Source: Paractinoplanes atraurantiacus
GTDB lineage: Bacteria > Actinomycetota > Actinomycetes > Mycobacteriales > Micromonosporaceae
Assembly (NCBI RefSeq): GCF_900215205.1
Contig: NZ_OBDY01000003.1
Location: 124,001 to 188,000 of the forward strand
Length of the DNA: 64,000 nt
Reading direction: 5' to 3'
In this document: piece after piece, positions 24,572 through 33,201 of the stretch
How positions within the stretch are numbered: position 1 is the first letter of the stretch
How the letters are laid out: every line of letters begins with the position of its first letter
Made by a program: the position numbers and the translations under genes
Notes under the pieces: generated by a model
What the model was told of the DNA's origin: nothing
What the model saw: only the letters and a program-made list of their open reading frames with translations
The model's database searches: none

Positions 24572-24729
24572 GCGACATTCCACCGCCGACGAACACTGAC
24601 GCCGGCCGGCACCCGCTCGGCCGGGCCTGCAGCGACCCCAGAACGATCATGCTCGCGCTGCTGCTGATGCCGTACGCCCTCGTCTGCTACGGCATTGACC
24701 AGAGGCGAGGCCGCCGTGGCAAAGCTTGA
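24568..24729 (+). CDS. mini membrane protein B of a tandem pair
   Basis: A 53-residue protein starting at GTG overlapping the previous stop. The core CSDPRTIMLALLLMPYALVC then YGID aligns with the upstream paralogue, giving a recent-looking duplication within the phage. A single membrane helix with a basic C-terminus suggests an N-out or holin-like mini-protein; not proven. Confidence 0.6.
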   Translation: MSDIPPPTNTDAGRHPLGRACSDPRTIMLALLLMPYALVCYGIDQRRGRRGKA

Positions 24730-24925
24730 GCTGCACATCTCGATCTACCCTACGGTCTGGGTCGTGGTGCTCAAGGAGACCGGGCTGCCGAAGTACGAGG
24801 TCAGCGAGAGCATCTGGGCCACCGAGCAGCTCGCCCAGGCCCGGGCGTTCGTTCTGGCCGGCGAAACCGGGCAGCAGTGGGAGGTCGTGCCCGCGAAGGT
24901 CGGCCACGGGTCGGGTGACACCTGA
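24716..24925 (+). CDS. small phage protein of unknown function
   Basis: A 69-residue protein starting at GTG 24716 (preferred over 24695 because it keeps the overlap small). It is a compact beta-alpha protein (LELHISIYPTVWVVVLKETG, SIWATEQLAQARAFVLAGET). No family recognised. It overlaps the next gene by one base. Confidence 0.55.
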   Translation: MAKLELHISIYPTVWVVVLKETGLPKYEVSESIWATEQLAQARAFVLAGETGQQWEVVPAKVGHGSGDT

Positions 24926-25395
24926 TGGCCAGCCTTCGCAAGCTTCGTCGCCGCCAACTTCGCTGGGTGCGGTACGACAACCGCACCGCCCGCCACGACC
25001 GGGCCATCCCACCCATCAAGGTCCCGCCTGGCCTGATCCGTGCCGCCCGGCGGGTCGAGGCCGAGATCGATCGGCGCTTCTGGGCCGAGACGCCGGAGAT
25101 CTGGCTTGGCGGCCCTGAGGGCGAGGCGGCCCTGATCGACGACGTCCTCGGCGAGCGCTGCTGCCTCACTGGCGAGCAGGAAGGCCACGACGGGCCGTGC
25201 GTCGTGGCCTGCGACGAGTGCAACGGCGACGGCCGGTGCCCGGACTGCGGCGGCGTCGACGACCTCGGCTGTGACCTGTGCGACGGCTCCGGTAGCTGCC
25301 CGCGCGGCTGCGATTCCGGCGAGGTCGTGGTGGAGGAGTTCTTCCCGGCGCGCGTCTCTGTCGAGACCGTGACCGTAGCGGGAGGACTGCTGTGA
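24925..25395 (+). CDS. DnaJ-type zinc-finger protein
   Basis: A 156-residue protein. The N-terminus is strongly basic (SLRKLRRRQLRWVRYDNRTA). The C-terminal half contains four Cys-rich knots (CDECNGDGRCPDCGG, CDLCDGSGSCPRGC) matching the CxxCxGxG pattern of DnaJ zinc fingers. No J domain is present. Possible nucleic-acid or protein binding. It overlaps the next gene by GTGA. Confidence 0.7.
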   Translation: MASLRKLRRRQLRWVRYDNRTARHDRAIPPIKVPPGLIRAARRVEAEIDRRFWAETPEIWLGGPEGEAALIDDVLGERCCLTGEQEGHDGPCVVACDECNGDGRCPDCGGVDDLGCDLCDGSGSCPRGCDSGEVVVEEFFPARVSVETVTVAGGLL

Positions 25396-25784
25396 CCGAG
25401 CCGACCGAAGACATGATCGTGGCCGCCATCGAAGCCGGCCGCGCCACGATCCTCGACGACGAGGTCGTCGCGGCGAAGGCCTGCGCGGCCGCCGTGCTCG
25501 CCATCGTCGACCGCGACCACGCCGCCGAGGTGGCCAAGCTCCGCGCCGACATCGAGATCGGCGGGCGGGCCAAGGCGCTCGCCCTGAAGCAAGCCGCCGA
25601 CGTGGTTGCCGCCGCACGCGCCGTCGCCGCCGAACTCCGCACCCTCGCAGTCGACCAGCGTGCCGAGGCCGCGCCGTGGCTGCACACCAGTAGCCCGTTG
25701 CAGTGGGCGCCGAACCGGGCGGCCGAGGCGTACGAGCGGGCGGCCGGGATGGTCGAGCAGCTGGTCGGAGGCGAGCCGTCGTGA
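25392..25784 (+). CDS. alanine-rich helical phage protein
   Basis: A 130-residue, mostly helical protein (ATILDDEVVAAKACAAAVLA, EVAKLRADIEIGGRAKALAL) that looks like a coiled-coil dimer. GTG start overlapping the previous stop and GTGA overlap at the end support coding. The function is unknown. Confidence 0.55.
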   Translation: MTEPTEDMIVAAIEAGRATILDDEVVAAKACAAAVLAIVDRDHAAEVAKLRADIEIGGRAKALALKQAADVVAAARAVAAELRTLAVDQRAEAAPWLHTSSPLQWAPNRAAEAYERAAGMVEQLVGGEPS

Positions 25785-26191
25785 CCGTCATTCAGCCCAA
25801 CGTTCTCCTCCACGATGCACGTGGCGGTCAGTGGCGGCCCGCGCCGAGCTACCAAGACCGTGAGCCCAATGGTCCCGGCTGGCTGCTGCTGCGTCGCTCG
25901 GCCGACGGCGTCGAGATGCCGTACGGCCGCGTGCTCGCCGCCTTCGGCTACGGCACCAACGAGAACCGCTATCTGCTCGGCCGCTTCGATAACGGCGTCC
26001 AGCTTCGCGCCACCGCCGAGGCGTTCCGCTGCATCTGTAATCCCGACGACCTGTTCCGGCCGCCGAACCCCATACCCCGCGCCGTCGAGGGCTGCCCGGC
26101 CCACAAGGCCCGGTACGCCGCCCAGCAGTTCGCCGACCGCGAGCAGGACCGCGAGATGCGGCAGTCGATGAACGCGGACGGCGAACTGTGA
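25781..26191 (+). CDS. phage protein of unknown function
   Basis: A 136-residue protein starting at GTG. Visible patterns are PGWLLLRRSADGVEMPYGRV, FRCICNPDDLFRPPNPIP and CPAHKARYAAQQFADREQDR, with three cysteines and a His near the end that may form a zinc site. No family recognised. Confidence 0.55.
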   Translation: MTVIQPNVLLHDARGGQWRPAPSYQDREPNGPGWLLLRRSADGVEMPYGRVLAAFGYGTNENRYLLGRFDNGVQLRATAEAFRCICNPDDLFRPPNPIPRAVEGCPAHKARYAAQQFADREQDREMRQSMNADGEL

Positions 26192-26219
26192 GCGCGTTCG
26201 AGCGGGCAGCGAACGCCTG

Positions 26220-26408
26220 ATGCCGCGACAGTTCGGCAAGATCGACCAGTCTGTCGGCTGGCCGACTCTGCCGTGCTGTCCCCACAAGCACCCTGCCTCC
26301 GCCTGGTGCCCACCGTCCGGCGTGTGGCTGGTGCTCACTTTCTGCCTGCAATGCGATGAGAAGACCGGCGTCTACTGCCGCGTCCACCGTGACAGGAACC
26401 CGCCTTAG
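26220..26408 (+). CDS. Cys/His-rich small protein
   Basis: A 62-residue protein with six Cys and two His in pairs (CCPHKHPASAWC, CLQCDEK, CRVH), probably a zinc-binding mini-protein. Weak ribosome site. It is the last gene before a 106-base gap. Confidence 0.5.
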   Translation: MPRQFGKIDQSVGWPTLPCCPHKHPASAWCPPSGVWLVLTFCLQCDEKTGVYCRVHRDRNPP

Positions 26409-26514
26409 AACCTCGTTTCCTTCGAATCGATTCTCGGCCCGGCCGCCCCTGTGTGGGGTGGGCCGGGTCTTCGCGCATCTAACGCGCAATTCAAGTTGAT
26501 CAATAGACCTGATC

Positions 26515-27642
26515 TTGCGGGGGACAGTGCCTTACTGGCTCGAATCAGACGACTTCCACTCCTGGCCGGTGTGGGAAGTCCTCGCCGACGGCGTCGCCGA
26601 CGTCGTCGACCGGCTGCAGGCCGCCTACGCCCGCTGCAAAAGCGAGGCCTCGCACATCCGCAAGGACGGCTACCTGACCGCCGGGACCGTCCGGCAGCTC
26701 TGCCGCGGCAAGGCCAAAACGGTGGAGCTGCTGTGCACGCCCGTCCTCGAGGAGAAGCCGCTGCTGCACCGCGAAGGCGACGACTGCGAGTGCCTCGGCG
26801 ACAGCTGGATCAAGGGCTACGACTTCCGGATCCACAACTTCCTCAAGCGCAACCCGAGCCGGCGCGAGAACGACCGGCACCGCCAGCAGAAGCGGGACCT
26901 GGCCGACGCGCGCCTCAAGGGCATGGTGAAGCGCCGCGACGGCGCCTGCTGCCGCTACTGCACCTCCGGCCCGCTCAGCGCCAAGGCCGGCAAGGCCCGC
27001 GACCGGCGCAAGGTGCTGACCTTCGACCACGTCGACCCCGACAAAGCCGCCGGCGACGACGGCGCGAACCTCGTCGTGGCCTGCGCCCGCTGCAACGAAT
27101 ACAAGGGCAAGCGGACCCCGTACGAGGCCGACATGGTGCTACTGCCCGCGCCCACACCGGAGCAGGCCGCCGCCCTGGAACGCCGCCCGCAGCTGCTCGT
27201 CGACGTCCCCCCGGCGGTGGGCGCCGACCACCAGCCCATCAACGACGCATCACCCGCCGATCACCGAATCGCCGCCGAGATCACCGATCACCATCAACAA
27301 CCGGGCGTTGATCTGATCACCGATCCGACCACTGATCGAAAACACGATCACACCGACGATCCGACACCACAGGTGCATCCATCGCCGGTCACACCAGCAC
27401 CAGATCAGCGGTCCGACGCCGCCGCCGAAGGGTCTGGGCTGGGTCGGGGCGGGCCCCCCGATCAGATCCGGCCAGCCAGCCCCACCTCCGGGCAGGAACC
27501 GCGCACCTCGGAATACCCCGACGTCTACCACCGCCGCTCCCGCCTACCTGAGCCACCGCCCTACATCGCACCCCCGGAATGGCCACCACCCACCTGGCCA
27601 GACGGGGCAGTGCCCGCCACTCCACGAGAGGACGTCGAATGA
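26515..27642 (+). CDS. replication-associated protein with HNH domain (candidate)
   Basis: A 375-residue protein. The N-terminal half (PYWLESDDFHSWPVWEVLAD, AGTVRQLCRGKAKTVELLCT) looks like the winged-helix part of phage replisome organisers, followed by a basic helix. An HNH domain lies at about 140-205: GACCRYCTSGP, VLTFDHVDPD, NLVVACARCNEYKGKR. The C-terminal 170 residues are low complexity. The start is TTG 26515 or GTG 26527 (VPYWLES); neither ribosome spacing is ideal. Inside the gene at 27259-27365 is a GATCACC repeat tract that may be an origin. Confidence 0.65.
   Translation: MRGTVPYWLESDDFHSWPVWEVLADGVADVVDRLQAAYARCKSEASHIRKDGYLTAGTVRQLCRGKAKTVELLCTPVLEEKPLLHREGDDCECLGDSWIKGYDFRIHNFLKRNPSRRENDRHRQQKRDLADARLKGMVKRRDGACCRYCTSGPLSAKAGKARDRRKVLTFDHVDPDKAAGDDGANLVVACARCNEYKGKRTPYEADMVLLPAPTPEQAAALERRPQLLVDVPPAVGADHQPINDASPADHRIAAEITDHHQQPGVDLITDPTTDRKHDHTDDPTPQVHPSPVTPAPDQRSDAAAEGSGLGRGGPPDQIRPASPTSGQEPRTSEYPDVYHRRSRLPEPPPYIAPPEWPPPTWPDGAVPATPREDVE
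27259..27365. repeat. GATCAC iteron-like tract, candidate prophage origin
   Basis: Five GATCAC words (27259, 27279, 27286, 27315, 27346), three of them reading GATCACCGA, in a stretch clearly richer in A+T than its surroundings. It lies in the linker-coding part of the HNH/replication-like gene, as lambda ori lies inside gene O. The origin role is inferred only from this layout. Confidence 0.4.
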
Positions 27643-28562
27643 CCACCACATGCGTCCGCTGCGGCGCCCCGGCCGACGCCTTCGTCTGCCGGCGTGAATC
27701 CCGCGACCTCGCCGCAGCCCTCACCATTGCCGCCGGCCACGTCGAGGACGCCGGACCCGTGATCGCCCGGCAGGCCCGCTACGGCACCGGCGGCGGAGGC
27801 GACGGCGACCAGCTGCCCGGCGACCTCACCGCCGCCGACCGGCTCGCTCCGATCGCCCGAGCCCTCGGCCACTGGGTGGCCGTCGTCGCTCGAGCAACCG
27901 GCCGCGCGCCGCGGTGGCGAGCCATGGCCGGCCCGCCGTGCCCCGTCGGCGTCACCTGCCCACACAGCACCTGCGCCAGCATCCGCCGCCGGGTGGCCGG
28001 GCCGCCGCTGGCCCTGCAGGCCGCCTGGCTTTCCCAGCGCGTCGACGCGCTCCGCAGCCATCCCGAGGCCAAGAGGGCCTTTGGCGAGCTGCACGCCGCC
28101 TGCGACGACCTCGAGCGCCTCGTCGATCGCCCAGCGGACAAGGAGCTGGTCGGCGTGTGCGACTGCGGGAAGGTGCTCTACGCCCGGGAGGGCTGGACGG
28201 TCATCCAGTGCCCGCTCCCGACGTGCAAGCTCGTCTGGCACGTCGAGCGGTCCCGGGACATCCTGCGCGAGCACCTGGGCGACAAGCTCGTCACCGCGAC
28301 GGAGGCCGCGCACCTGATGGCCTACATGGACAGCGACCGCACCCAGGACAACCTGCGCAAGCTCATCGCCGCCCGGGTCAAGTCCGGGCTGATCGTCGCC
28401 CACGGCGAGATCGTCGAAGAGCCCGACGACGCCGAGCTGAAGCTCGCCGAGCAGGAAGCGCGCGACCCGGCGCCCAAGGTCACCCCGACATACCGATTCG
28501 GCGAGGTGGCCGCGGCGATCGCCGCCGTCCCGCGCCGCAACCGCGAAGGAGCTGCAGCATGA
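27639..28562 (+). CDS. zinc-ribbon and HTH phage protein
   Basis: A 307-residue protein starting at ATG 27639, overlapping the previous stop. It has an N-terminal zinc ribbon (TTTCVRCGAPADAFVCRRES), a second Cys cluster (VGVTCPHSTC), a third (VGVCDCGKVLYA with CPLPTCKLVW) and a C-terminal helix-turn-helix (KLVTATEAAHLMAYMDSDRT, QDNLRKLIAARVKSGLIVAH). It is common in actinophage genomes next to HNH/replication genes (from memory). Probably DNA-binding. Confidence 0.7.
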   Translation: MTTTCVRCGAPADAFVCRRESRDLAAALTIAAGHVEDAGPVIARQARYGTGGGGDGDQLPGDLTAADRLAPIARALGHWVAVVARATGRAPRWRAMAGPPCPVGVTCPHSTCASIRRRVAGPPLALQAAWLSQRVDALRSHPEAKRAFGELHAACDDLERLVDRPADKELVGVCDCGKVLYAREGWTVIQCPLPTCKLVWHVERSRDILREHLGDKLVTATEAAHLMAYMDSDRTQDNLRKLIAARVKSGLIVAHGEIVEEPDDAELKLAEQEARDPAPKVTPTYRFGEVAAAIAAVPRRNREGAAA

Positions 28563-28933
28563 CCGATCCGACCTGGAGAACAGCGTTGAACCCGCGAACC
28601 GCATGGCTGAAGGCCCGGCTCGACGAGGACGAGCGCAAGATCGAAGCTATGGAGCGTGAGGAGAAGCGCGTCCAGACCGCCCCGGTCTTCCAGGGACATC
28701 CGAAGGGCTGGCTTGCGGGCGTGGAGATCTTCGTGAGCCCCACGCGGTGGCGGGCCGAGGTCGAGGCCAAGCGGCGGTTGCTGGAGTGGTGCATCAGGCT
28801 CGATCCCGGAGACGGGCTGGGCGGTCTCATGGCCTACGACGCGCGCAAGATCGAAAGCTGGCTGGCGATGTCGTACATCGATTGCGAGGGGTACTCCGAC
28901 CTGTGGCCCTGGGGCCCGCACGTCGAGCGATGA
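28559..28933 (+). CDS. DUF6221-like protein
   Basis: A 124-residue protein matching the pattern of DUF6221: WLKARLDEDERKIEAMEREE near the start, then LLEWCIRLDPG and YSDLWPWGPH-type ending. ATGA overlap with the upstream gene. The family has no known function. It ends the early operon; a terminator follows. Confidence 0.75.
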   Translation: MTDPTWRTALNPRTAWLKARLDEDERKIEAMEREEKRVQTAPVFQGHPKGWLAGVEIFVSPTRWRAEVEAKRRLLEWCIRLDPGDGLGGLMAYDARKIESWLAMSYIDCEGYSDLWPWGPHVER

Positions 28934-29027
28934 AGGGTGACGCGCCGCACGAGAGTTGCCGAGGCTTGATCGCAGCCCGTACTATTCCGGCCTGAAAGCA
29001 GTCGATCACGCTGCCCAAATCTCGATC

Positions 29028-29052
29028 AAGGCCCGGCCTAGTGCCGGGCCTT
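29028..29052 (+). terminator. terminator after early operon
   Basis: A perfect 10-bp stem AAGGCCCGGC / GCCGGGCCTT around CTAGT, 95 bases after the DUF6221-like gene. It probably ends the early transcript. Confidence 0.7.
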
Positions 29053-29121
29053 CGTCGTCTCCTGGACATCCCGCCTCGGATGATCGGCCGATCTGATCAT
29101 CGCGGCTGATCTCTACTGTGG

Positions 29122-29439
29122 ATGACCATGGGAATCCGTGATGAGTGGAACAAGGCCAAGGCGGACAACGGCCTGGGCAACGGCGGCATCGCCCAGAACA
29201 CTAAGCAACTCCAGCTTGGTGACGAAGCGGCCAAGGCCTACGCCGCCGGCGATTGGTACTTCACGCCGAAGCTCAACGCCCCAGCCACGCACCACGGCCT
29301 GTCCGGCAACATCTCCGACTGGGCCCGCATGATCCGAGCGATCACCGAGGCCGGCTGGAACCTCCAGCACTGGACAGTCGCCCAGGACGCACAGGGTCGC
29401 CCAGAGGCCTATCCGGTATTCATCCGTCGCCAGGCGTAG
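29122..29439 (+). CDS. phage protein of unknown function
   Basis: A 105-residue protein (or 103 from the second ATG at 29128): GIRDEWNKAKADNGLGNGGI, GDWYFTPKLNAPATHHGLSG, then ITEAGWNLQHWTVAQD. The last segment resembles a compact beta-alpha domain. No family recognised. It is isolated between the early operon terminator and the HNH gene. Confidence 0.6.
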   Translation: MTMGIRDEWNKAKADNGLGNGGIAQNTKQLQLGDEAAKAYAAGDWYFTPKLNAPATHHGLSGNISDWARMIRAITEAGWNLQHWTVAQDAQGRPEAYPVFIRRQA

Positions 29440-29509
29440 CCGGCATCCACCCAACGCCCACCGAGCGGCCCAGCCGCTGCGGTGGGCGTTGCCGTATCTG
29501 GTGGTAGGC

Positions 29510-29782
29510 GTGAGCAGGCACACCGAGGACAGCAAGGCCTATCGCCTCGTACGTCGTGAGTTCCTCGACGACAACCCCGAGTGCTGGATCTGTCACCACG
29601 GCGGAGCCAACCAGGTAGACCACAAGATCCCGAGGTCGAAGCGGGCAGGCCGCCTGGAGACATGGAACTGGCGCCCATCGCATGGCCCGCCGGGCTGCCC
29701 GGTGTGTGGTCGGTGCTGCAACCAAGAGCGTGGCGTTGGTGAGGCCGAGCCGCGGGCGTGGATCACCTCTCCTGACTGGTGA
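29510..29782 (+). CDS. HNH endonuclease upstream of terminase
   Basis: A 90-residue protein starting at GTG. HNH features: CWICHHGGANQVDHKIPRSK, WNWRPSHGPPGCPVCGRCCN. HNH proteins encoded next to terminase genes in HK97-type phages are required for specific cos cleavage and packaging in the cases studied. Here it sits 118 bases before the small terminase gene, consistent with that role. Confidence 0.82.
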   Translation: MSRHTEDSKAYRLVRREFLDDNPECWICHHGGANQVDHKIPRSKRAGRLETWNWRPSHGPPGCPVCGRCCNQERGVGEAEPRAWITSPDW

Positions 29783-29900
29783 TCAAGGCCCTGACCTGGT
29801 TTTTTAGCAAAACGGACATTTGACGACCCCGCGCCCAGCCGTTCTTTTTTTCTCCCCGGCAGGTCTGTGATCAGCCGGATCTGAGCGGGGGGAGCAGCCG
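29783..29900. other. T-rich gap before terminase, possible cos or leader
   Basis: A non-coding gap with runs TTTTTT (near 29808) and TTTTTTT (near 29845) in an otherwise GC-rich phage, and GTG of the next gene after GGGGGGAG. It could contain cos, a promoter or a terminator; nothing more specific can be read. Confidence 0.35.
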
Positions 29901-30410
29901 GTGAGCGACTCGATCACCGCCGCGATCAGCGCGCAGATCGTCTATGCGCGCCAGCTCTCCGGCAGCACCCGCGACGACATCGCGGCCGCGGCCCGGAAGG
30001 CCGGGGCGCCGGCGACGTTCACCGCGGCCGCGCTGCGCAACCTCGAGGCCGGGCGGCGGTGCCCGACCGTCGACGAGGTCCTGTGGCTCGCCGACGCGCT
30101 GGCCACGCCGGTCCGCCAGCTGCTCGGCGAGCACGCGGACAAGTTCGGGCACGACGCCTACCGGCCACCGGAATGCGGCGCGGTCGAGGACGCGACCCGC
30201 ACCGCGGTCGAGGAACTCGGCGACGACCTGACCGGCCGCCAGCGTGCCCTGGCCGCCGCGGCGTACGCCCTCGCCAAGGATCTCGACGGCGCCGGCGACA
30301 AGCGCCAGCCAGCTCAGCTGGCCAAGACGCTCGCCGACACTCTTGCCGCGATCTGGGAGCTCCAGCCGTTCGAGGACGACGATGAAGAAGACGACCTCGG
30401 CCCGGAGTAG
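29901..30410 (+). CDS. terminase small subunit with N-terminal HTH
   Basis: A 169-residue protein. Residues 1-75 form an XRE-like HTH (YARQLSGSTRDDIAAAARKA, TAAALRNLEAGRRCPTVDEV). Residues 95-155 (VEDATRTAVEELGDDLTGRQ, RALAAAAYALAKDLDGAGDK) match the helical region of actinophage small terminases. An acidic tail ends the protein. It overlaps the large subunit by 29 bases. The DNA-binding role in pac/cos recognition is inferred. Confidence 0.72.
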   Translation: MSDSITAAISAQIVYARQLSGSTRDDIAAAARKAGAPATFTAAALRNLEAGRRCPTVDEVLWLADALATPVRQLLGEHADKFGHDAYRPPECGAVEDATRTAVEELGDDLTGRQRALAAAAYALAKDLDGAGDKRQPAQLAKTLADTLAAIWELQPFEDDDEEDDLGPE

Positions 30411-32007
30411 CGGTCCACAGATCCAGCCGGTCGAGCTGCATGTCGGCATGTCGCCGGAAGAGATCTTCGCGGCGTACGGGCTGACCTGCCCGCCCCGGGT
30501 CGGCACGCTACGCAACCCAGCCCGCAAGACCTATGGCGGCCGGGTCGCGCGGATCCAGACGCTGCTGGGCCAGCCGCCGATGCCGTGGCAGCGCTACGCC
30601 GCCGACGTCGCCCTCGAGGTCGATCCGGAGACCCAGGCGCTGGCCTACCGCGACGTGACGTGCCTGGTGCCCCGACAGTCGGGCAAGACCACCCTGGTGC
30701 TCGGTGTAAAGGGCCACCGGGCGCTGGAGATGGGGAAAGAGGCCCGCCGGCACAAGCCCTCCCAGGGCCGGCGCCAGCGGATCCTCTACGCGGCTCAGAA
30801 CCGGATCGCCGCGCGGGAGAAGTTCGTCGACGACCACCTGCCGATCCTCGAGGCATCGCCGCTGAAGGCCCGTTTCCGTACGCGGCTGACCAACGGGTCC
30901 GAGGCGATCATCTGGGACACCGGCGCGTACGACGGCATCACCTCCAACACACCGACCGCCGGGCACGGCAAGACCCTCGACCTCGGCTTCGAGGACGAGT
31001 TCTTCGCCGCCGAGGACCACCGCCTGGAGCAGGCTTACTCGCCGGCCATGGTCACCCGGTGGTCCCCGCAGCACTGGCGCGTCTCCACCGAGGGCACTGA
31101 GCAGTCGCTCTACCTGGCCGCCAAGGTGGAGCTCGGCCGGGAGATCGTGGCCGCCGGCGCCGCCACCCAGATCTGCTACCTCGAGTGGTCCGACCTCGAA
31201 GGCGATCGCGACGACCCGGCCACCTGGCTGCGCTGCATGCCCGCCCTGTGTCCGTCCGAGGACGACGAGTGCCGTTGCTCCCCCTACTGGCGGCACACGG
31301 TCACGCTGTCGACGATCCGCGGCGAGCTGGACAAGTTCCGCAACCGCACCGACGAGTTCGACCGGGCGTACCTGAACCGGCGTGAGGGGTCGGTGCTCGC
31401 GCCCGATCCGAACCTGCCGTCACCGGCAGTATTCGCGACCCGCGTCGACGAGCGCGCCCGGCCGGGCGAGGTGGTCGCCTTCGGCATGGAGATGACCCGG
31501 GCCCGCGACGTCGGCGCGATCGTGGCTGTCTGGCCGGGCGTGGACCACCACCGGCACATGAAGGTCATCGAGTACCGGCCCGGCATCGACTGGATGGTCG
31601 GCCGGGCGCTCGAGCTGCAGGAGCGGTGGAACCCGGTCGCCTGGGGCCTGGACGTCGTCGGCCCGGTCCGGGCTCTGCTCACCGCTCTCGTCGACGCCGG
31701 CCTGAAGCTGCCCAGCGGCGAGCCCGAGCGCGGGCAGCTGGCCACCCCGAACGCCGGCGACGTCGCCGCGGCGGCCGGAATGGTCGCCACCGGCATCCGC
31801 GACGGCTGGCTGTGGCACGAGGACCAGAAGGCGCTCAACGACGCCTACAAGCTCGCCCGCTCGCGGCCGCTCGGCGACTCGTGGGCGTTCGACCGCAAGG
31901 TCGGCGACTGCTCCACCCTGATCGCCGGCGCCGTCGGCCTGTGGGCGCTGGAGACCCGCAAGCACCTCGCCGTCGAGGCCATCAACCCGTGGGATCAGGT
32001 CTTCTAG
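30382..32007 (+). CDS. terminase large subunit
   Basis: A 541-residue packaging motor and nuclease. Walker A variant VPRQSGKTT (about residue 98), Walker B LDLGFEDEF (about residue 205), motif III STEGTEQS. The C-terminal nuclease acidic residues are probably in FGMEMTRARD, LDVVGPVRALL and DAYKLARSRPLGD. The start is ATG 30382 (MKKTTSARSS); the upstream frame overlaps the small subunit. A Cys-rich insert (CPSEDDECRC) is unusual. Confidence 0.92.
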   Translation: MKKTTSARSSGPQIQPVELHVGMSPEEIFAAYGLTCPPRVGTLRNPARKTYGGRVARIQTLLGQPPMPWQRYAADVALEVDPETQALAYRDVTCLVPRQSGKTTLVLGVKGHRALEMGKEARRHKPSQGRRQRILYAAQNRIAAREKFVDDHLPILEASPLKARFRTRLTNGSEAIIWDTGAYDGITSNTPTAGHGKTLDLGFEDEFFAAEDHRLEQAYSPAMVTRWSPQHWRVSTEGTEQSLYLAAKVELGREIVAAGAATQICYLEWSDLEGDRDDPATWLRCMPALCPSEDDECRCSPYWRHTVTLSTIRGELDKFRNRTDEFDRAYLNRREGSVLAPDPNLPSPAVFATRVDERARPGEVVAFGMEMTRARDVGAIVAVWPGVDHHRHMKVIEYRPGIDWMVGRALELQERWNPVAWGLDVVGPVRALLTALVDAGLKLPSGEPERGQLATPNAGDVAAAAGMVATGIRDGWLWHEDQKALNDAYKLARSRPLGDSWAFDRKVGDCSTLIAGAVGLWALETRKHLAVEAINPWDQVF

Positions 32008-32016
32008 GAGGCGCTC

Positions 32017-33201
32017 GTGTCCGTGTGGACGCGCATGGCGAGCTGGCTCGGCTACGGCCAGCAGCGCGCCGCCCAGATCGACCCGCTCGTCGCGGCGCTG
32101 ACGCAGCGGTACGCCGGGTACGGCATGCCGGTCAGCCCGGAGTCGGCGGCCCGCAAGGTCGCGGTCGGCTCCACGATCCGGCTGATCACGAACACCGGCC
32201 GCACCATGCCGGTCCACGCCTACCGCGGCACCGGCGGCGCGACGGAGGAGCTGCCGACGCCGGCCATCCTCGAGGACCCGGACGGCACCGGCCGCGGCAT
32301 CGACGACTTCATCGCCCAGGCGCTGTGGTCGCTGGCCGCGCGCGGCAACCTGATGGTGCACGTGCTGACCGTCAACGGGTCCGGCCGGCCGGAAACGATC
32401 GAGGTCCTGAACCCGGACCTGGTGCACCCGGAGGTCGACGGCGACGGCGCCCTGTGGTGGAAGCCGATGTCCGGCCCGCGGATCCCCGGCCGCCGCGTCA
32501 AGCACGTCCGGCTGTTCCCGGTGCCTGGCGTCGTCATGGGGCTGTCGCCGATCGAGCAGCACGCGGCGACCATCGGCGCCGGCATCGCCGCGGAGAAGTT
32601 CGGCTCGGACTTCTTCGACGCCGGTGGCCATCCGACGGCGCTGCTGAAGTCGGCGGCGCCGCTCAGCCAGTCGCAGTCCGACAGGGTGAAGTCGAAGTTC
32701 CGGATCGCCGCGGCGTCGCGGGAGCCGGTCCTGCTGCCGGACGGCATCGAGTACGAGCAGATCCAGGTCAAGCCCAACGAGAGTCAGTTCCTCGACGCGC
32801 AGGAGTACAGCTCGGCGGAGTGCTGCCGCATCTTCGGCCCCGGGTTCGCCGAGGCGCTCGGCTACGAGACCGGCGGCACGTACACGTACACGAACGCGGT
32901 CGACTCGGACGTGAAGCTGCTCAAGTACTCACTCGACGCCTACCTGACGCCGATCGATCGGGTGCTGACGTGGTGCCTGCCGAAGCTGCACTACGTGAAG
33001 CTGGGCCGCGAGTCGCTGCTGCGGATGAACCCGCTCGACCGGTTCCGGCTGTACGAAATCGGGTCGCGGATCGGCATCGACACCCCCAACGACCAGCTCG
33101 CCCTCGAAGACCGGCCGCCGGTGCCCTGGGGCGACAAGCCGTACGTCGTGAAGAAGACCAGCGACACCACGTCGTCGTCGCAGAACGGAGCCCCGCAGTG
33201 A
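32017..33201 (+). CDS. phage portal protein (HK97 family)
   Basis: A 394-residue dodecameric head-vertex protein. Features: SPESAARKVAVGSTIRLITN, ALWSLAARGNLMVHVLTVNG, LSPIEQHAATIGAGIAAEKF, and a lower helical region SQSDRVKSKFRIAAASREPV. GTG start after AGGAG. It overlaps the protease gene by GTGA. Typical length. Confidence 0.92.
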   Translation: MSVWTRMASWLGYGQQRAAQIDPLVAALTQRYAGYGMPVSPESAARKVAVGSTIRLITNTGRTMPVHAYRGTGGATEELPTPAILEDPDGTGRGIDDFIAQALWSLAARGNLMVHVLTVNGSGRPETIEVLNPDLVHPEVDGDGALWWKPMSGPRIPGRRVKHVRLFPVPGVVMGLSPIEQHAATIGAGIAAEKFGSDFFDAGGHPTALLKSAAPLSQSQSDRVKSKFRIAAASREPVLLPDGIEYEQIQVKPNESQFLDAQEYSSAECCRIFGPGFAEALGYETGGTYTYTNAVDSDVKLLKYSLDAYLTPIDRVLTWCLPKLHYVKLGRESLLRMNPLDRFRLYEIGSRIGIDTPNDQLALEDRPPVPWGDKPYVVKKTSDTTSSSQNGAPQ

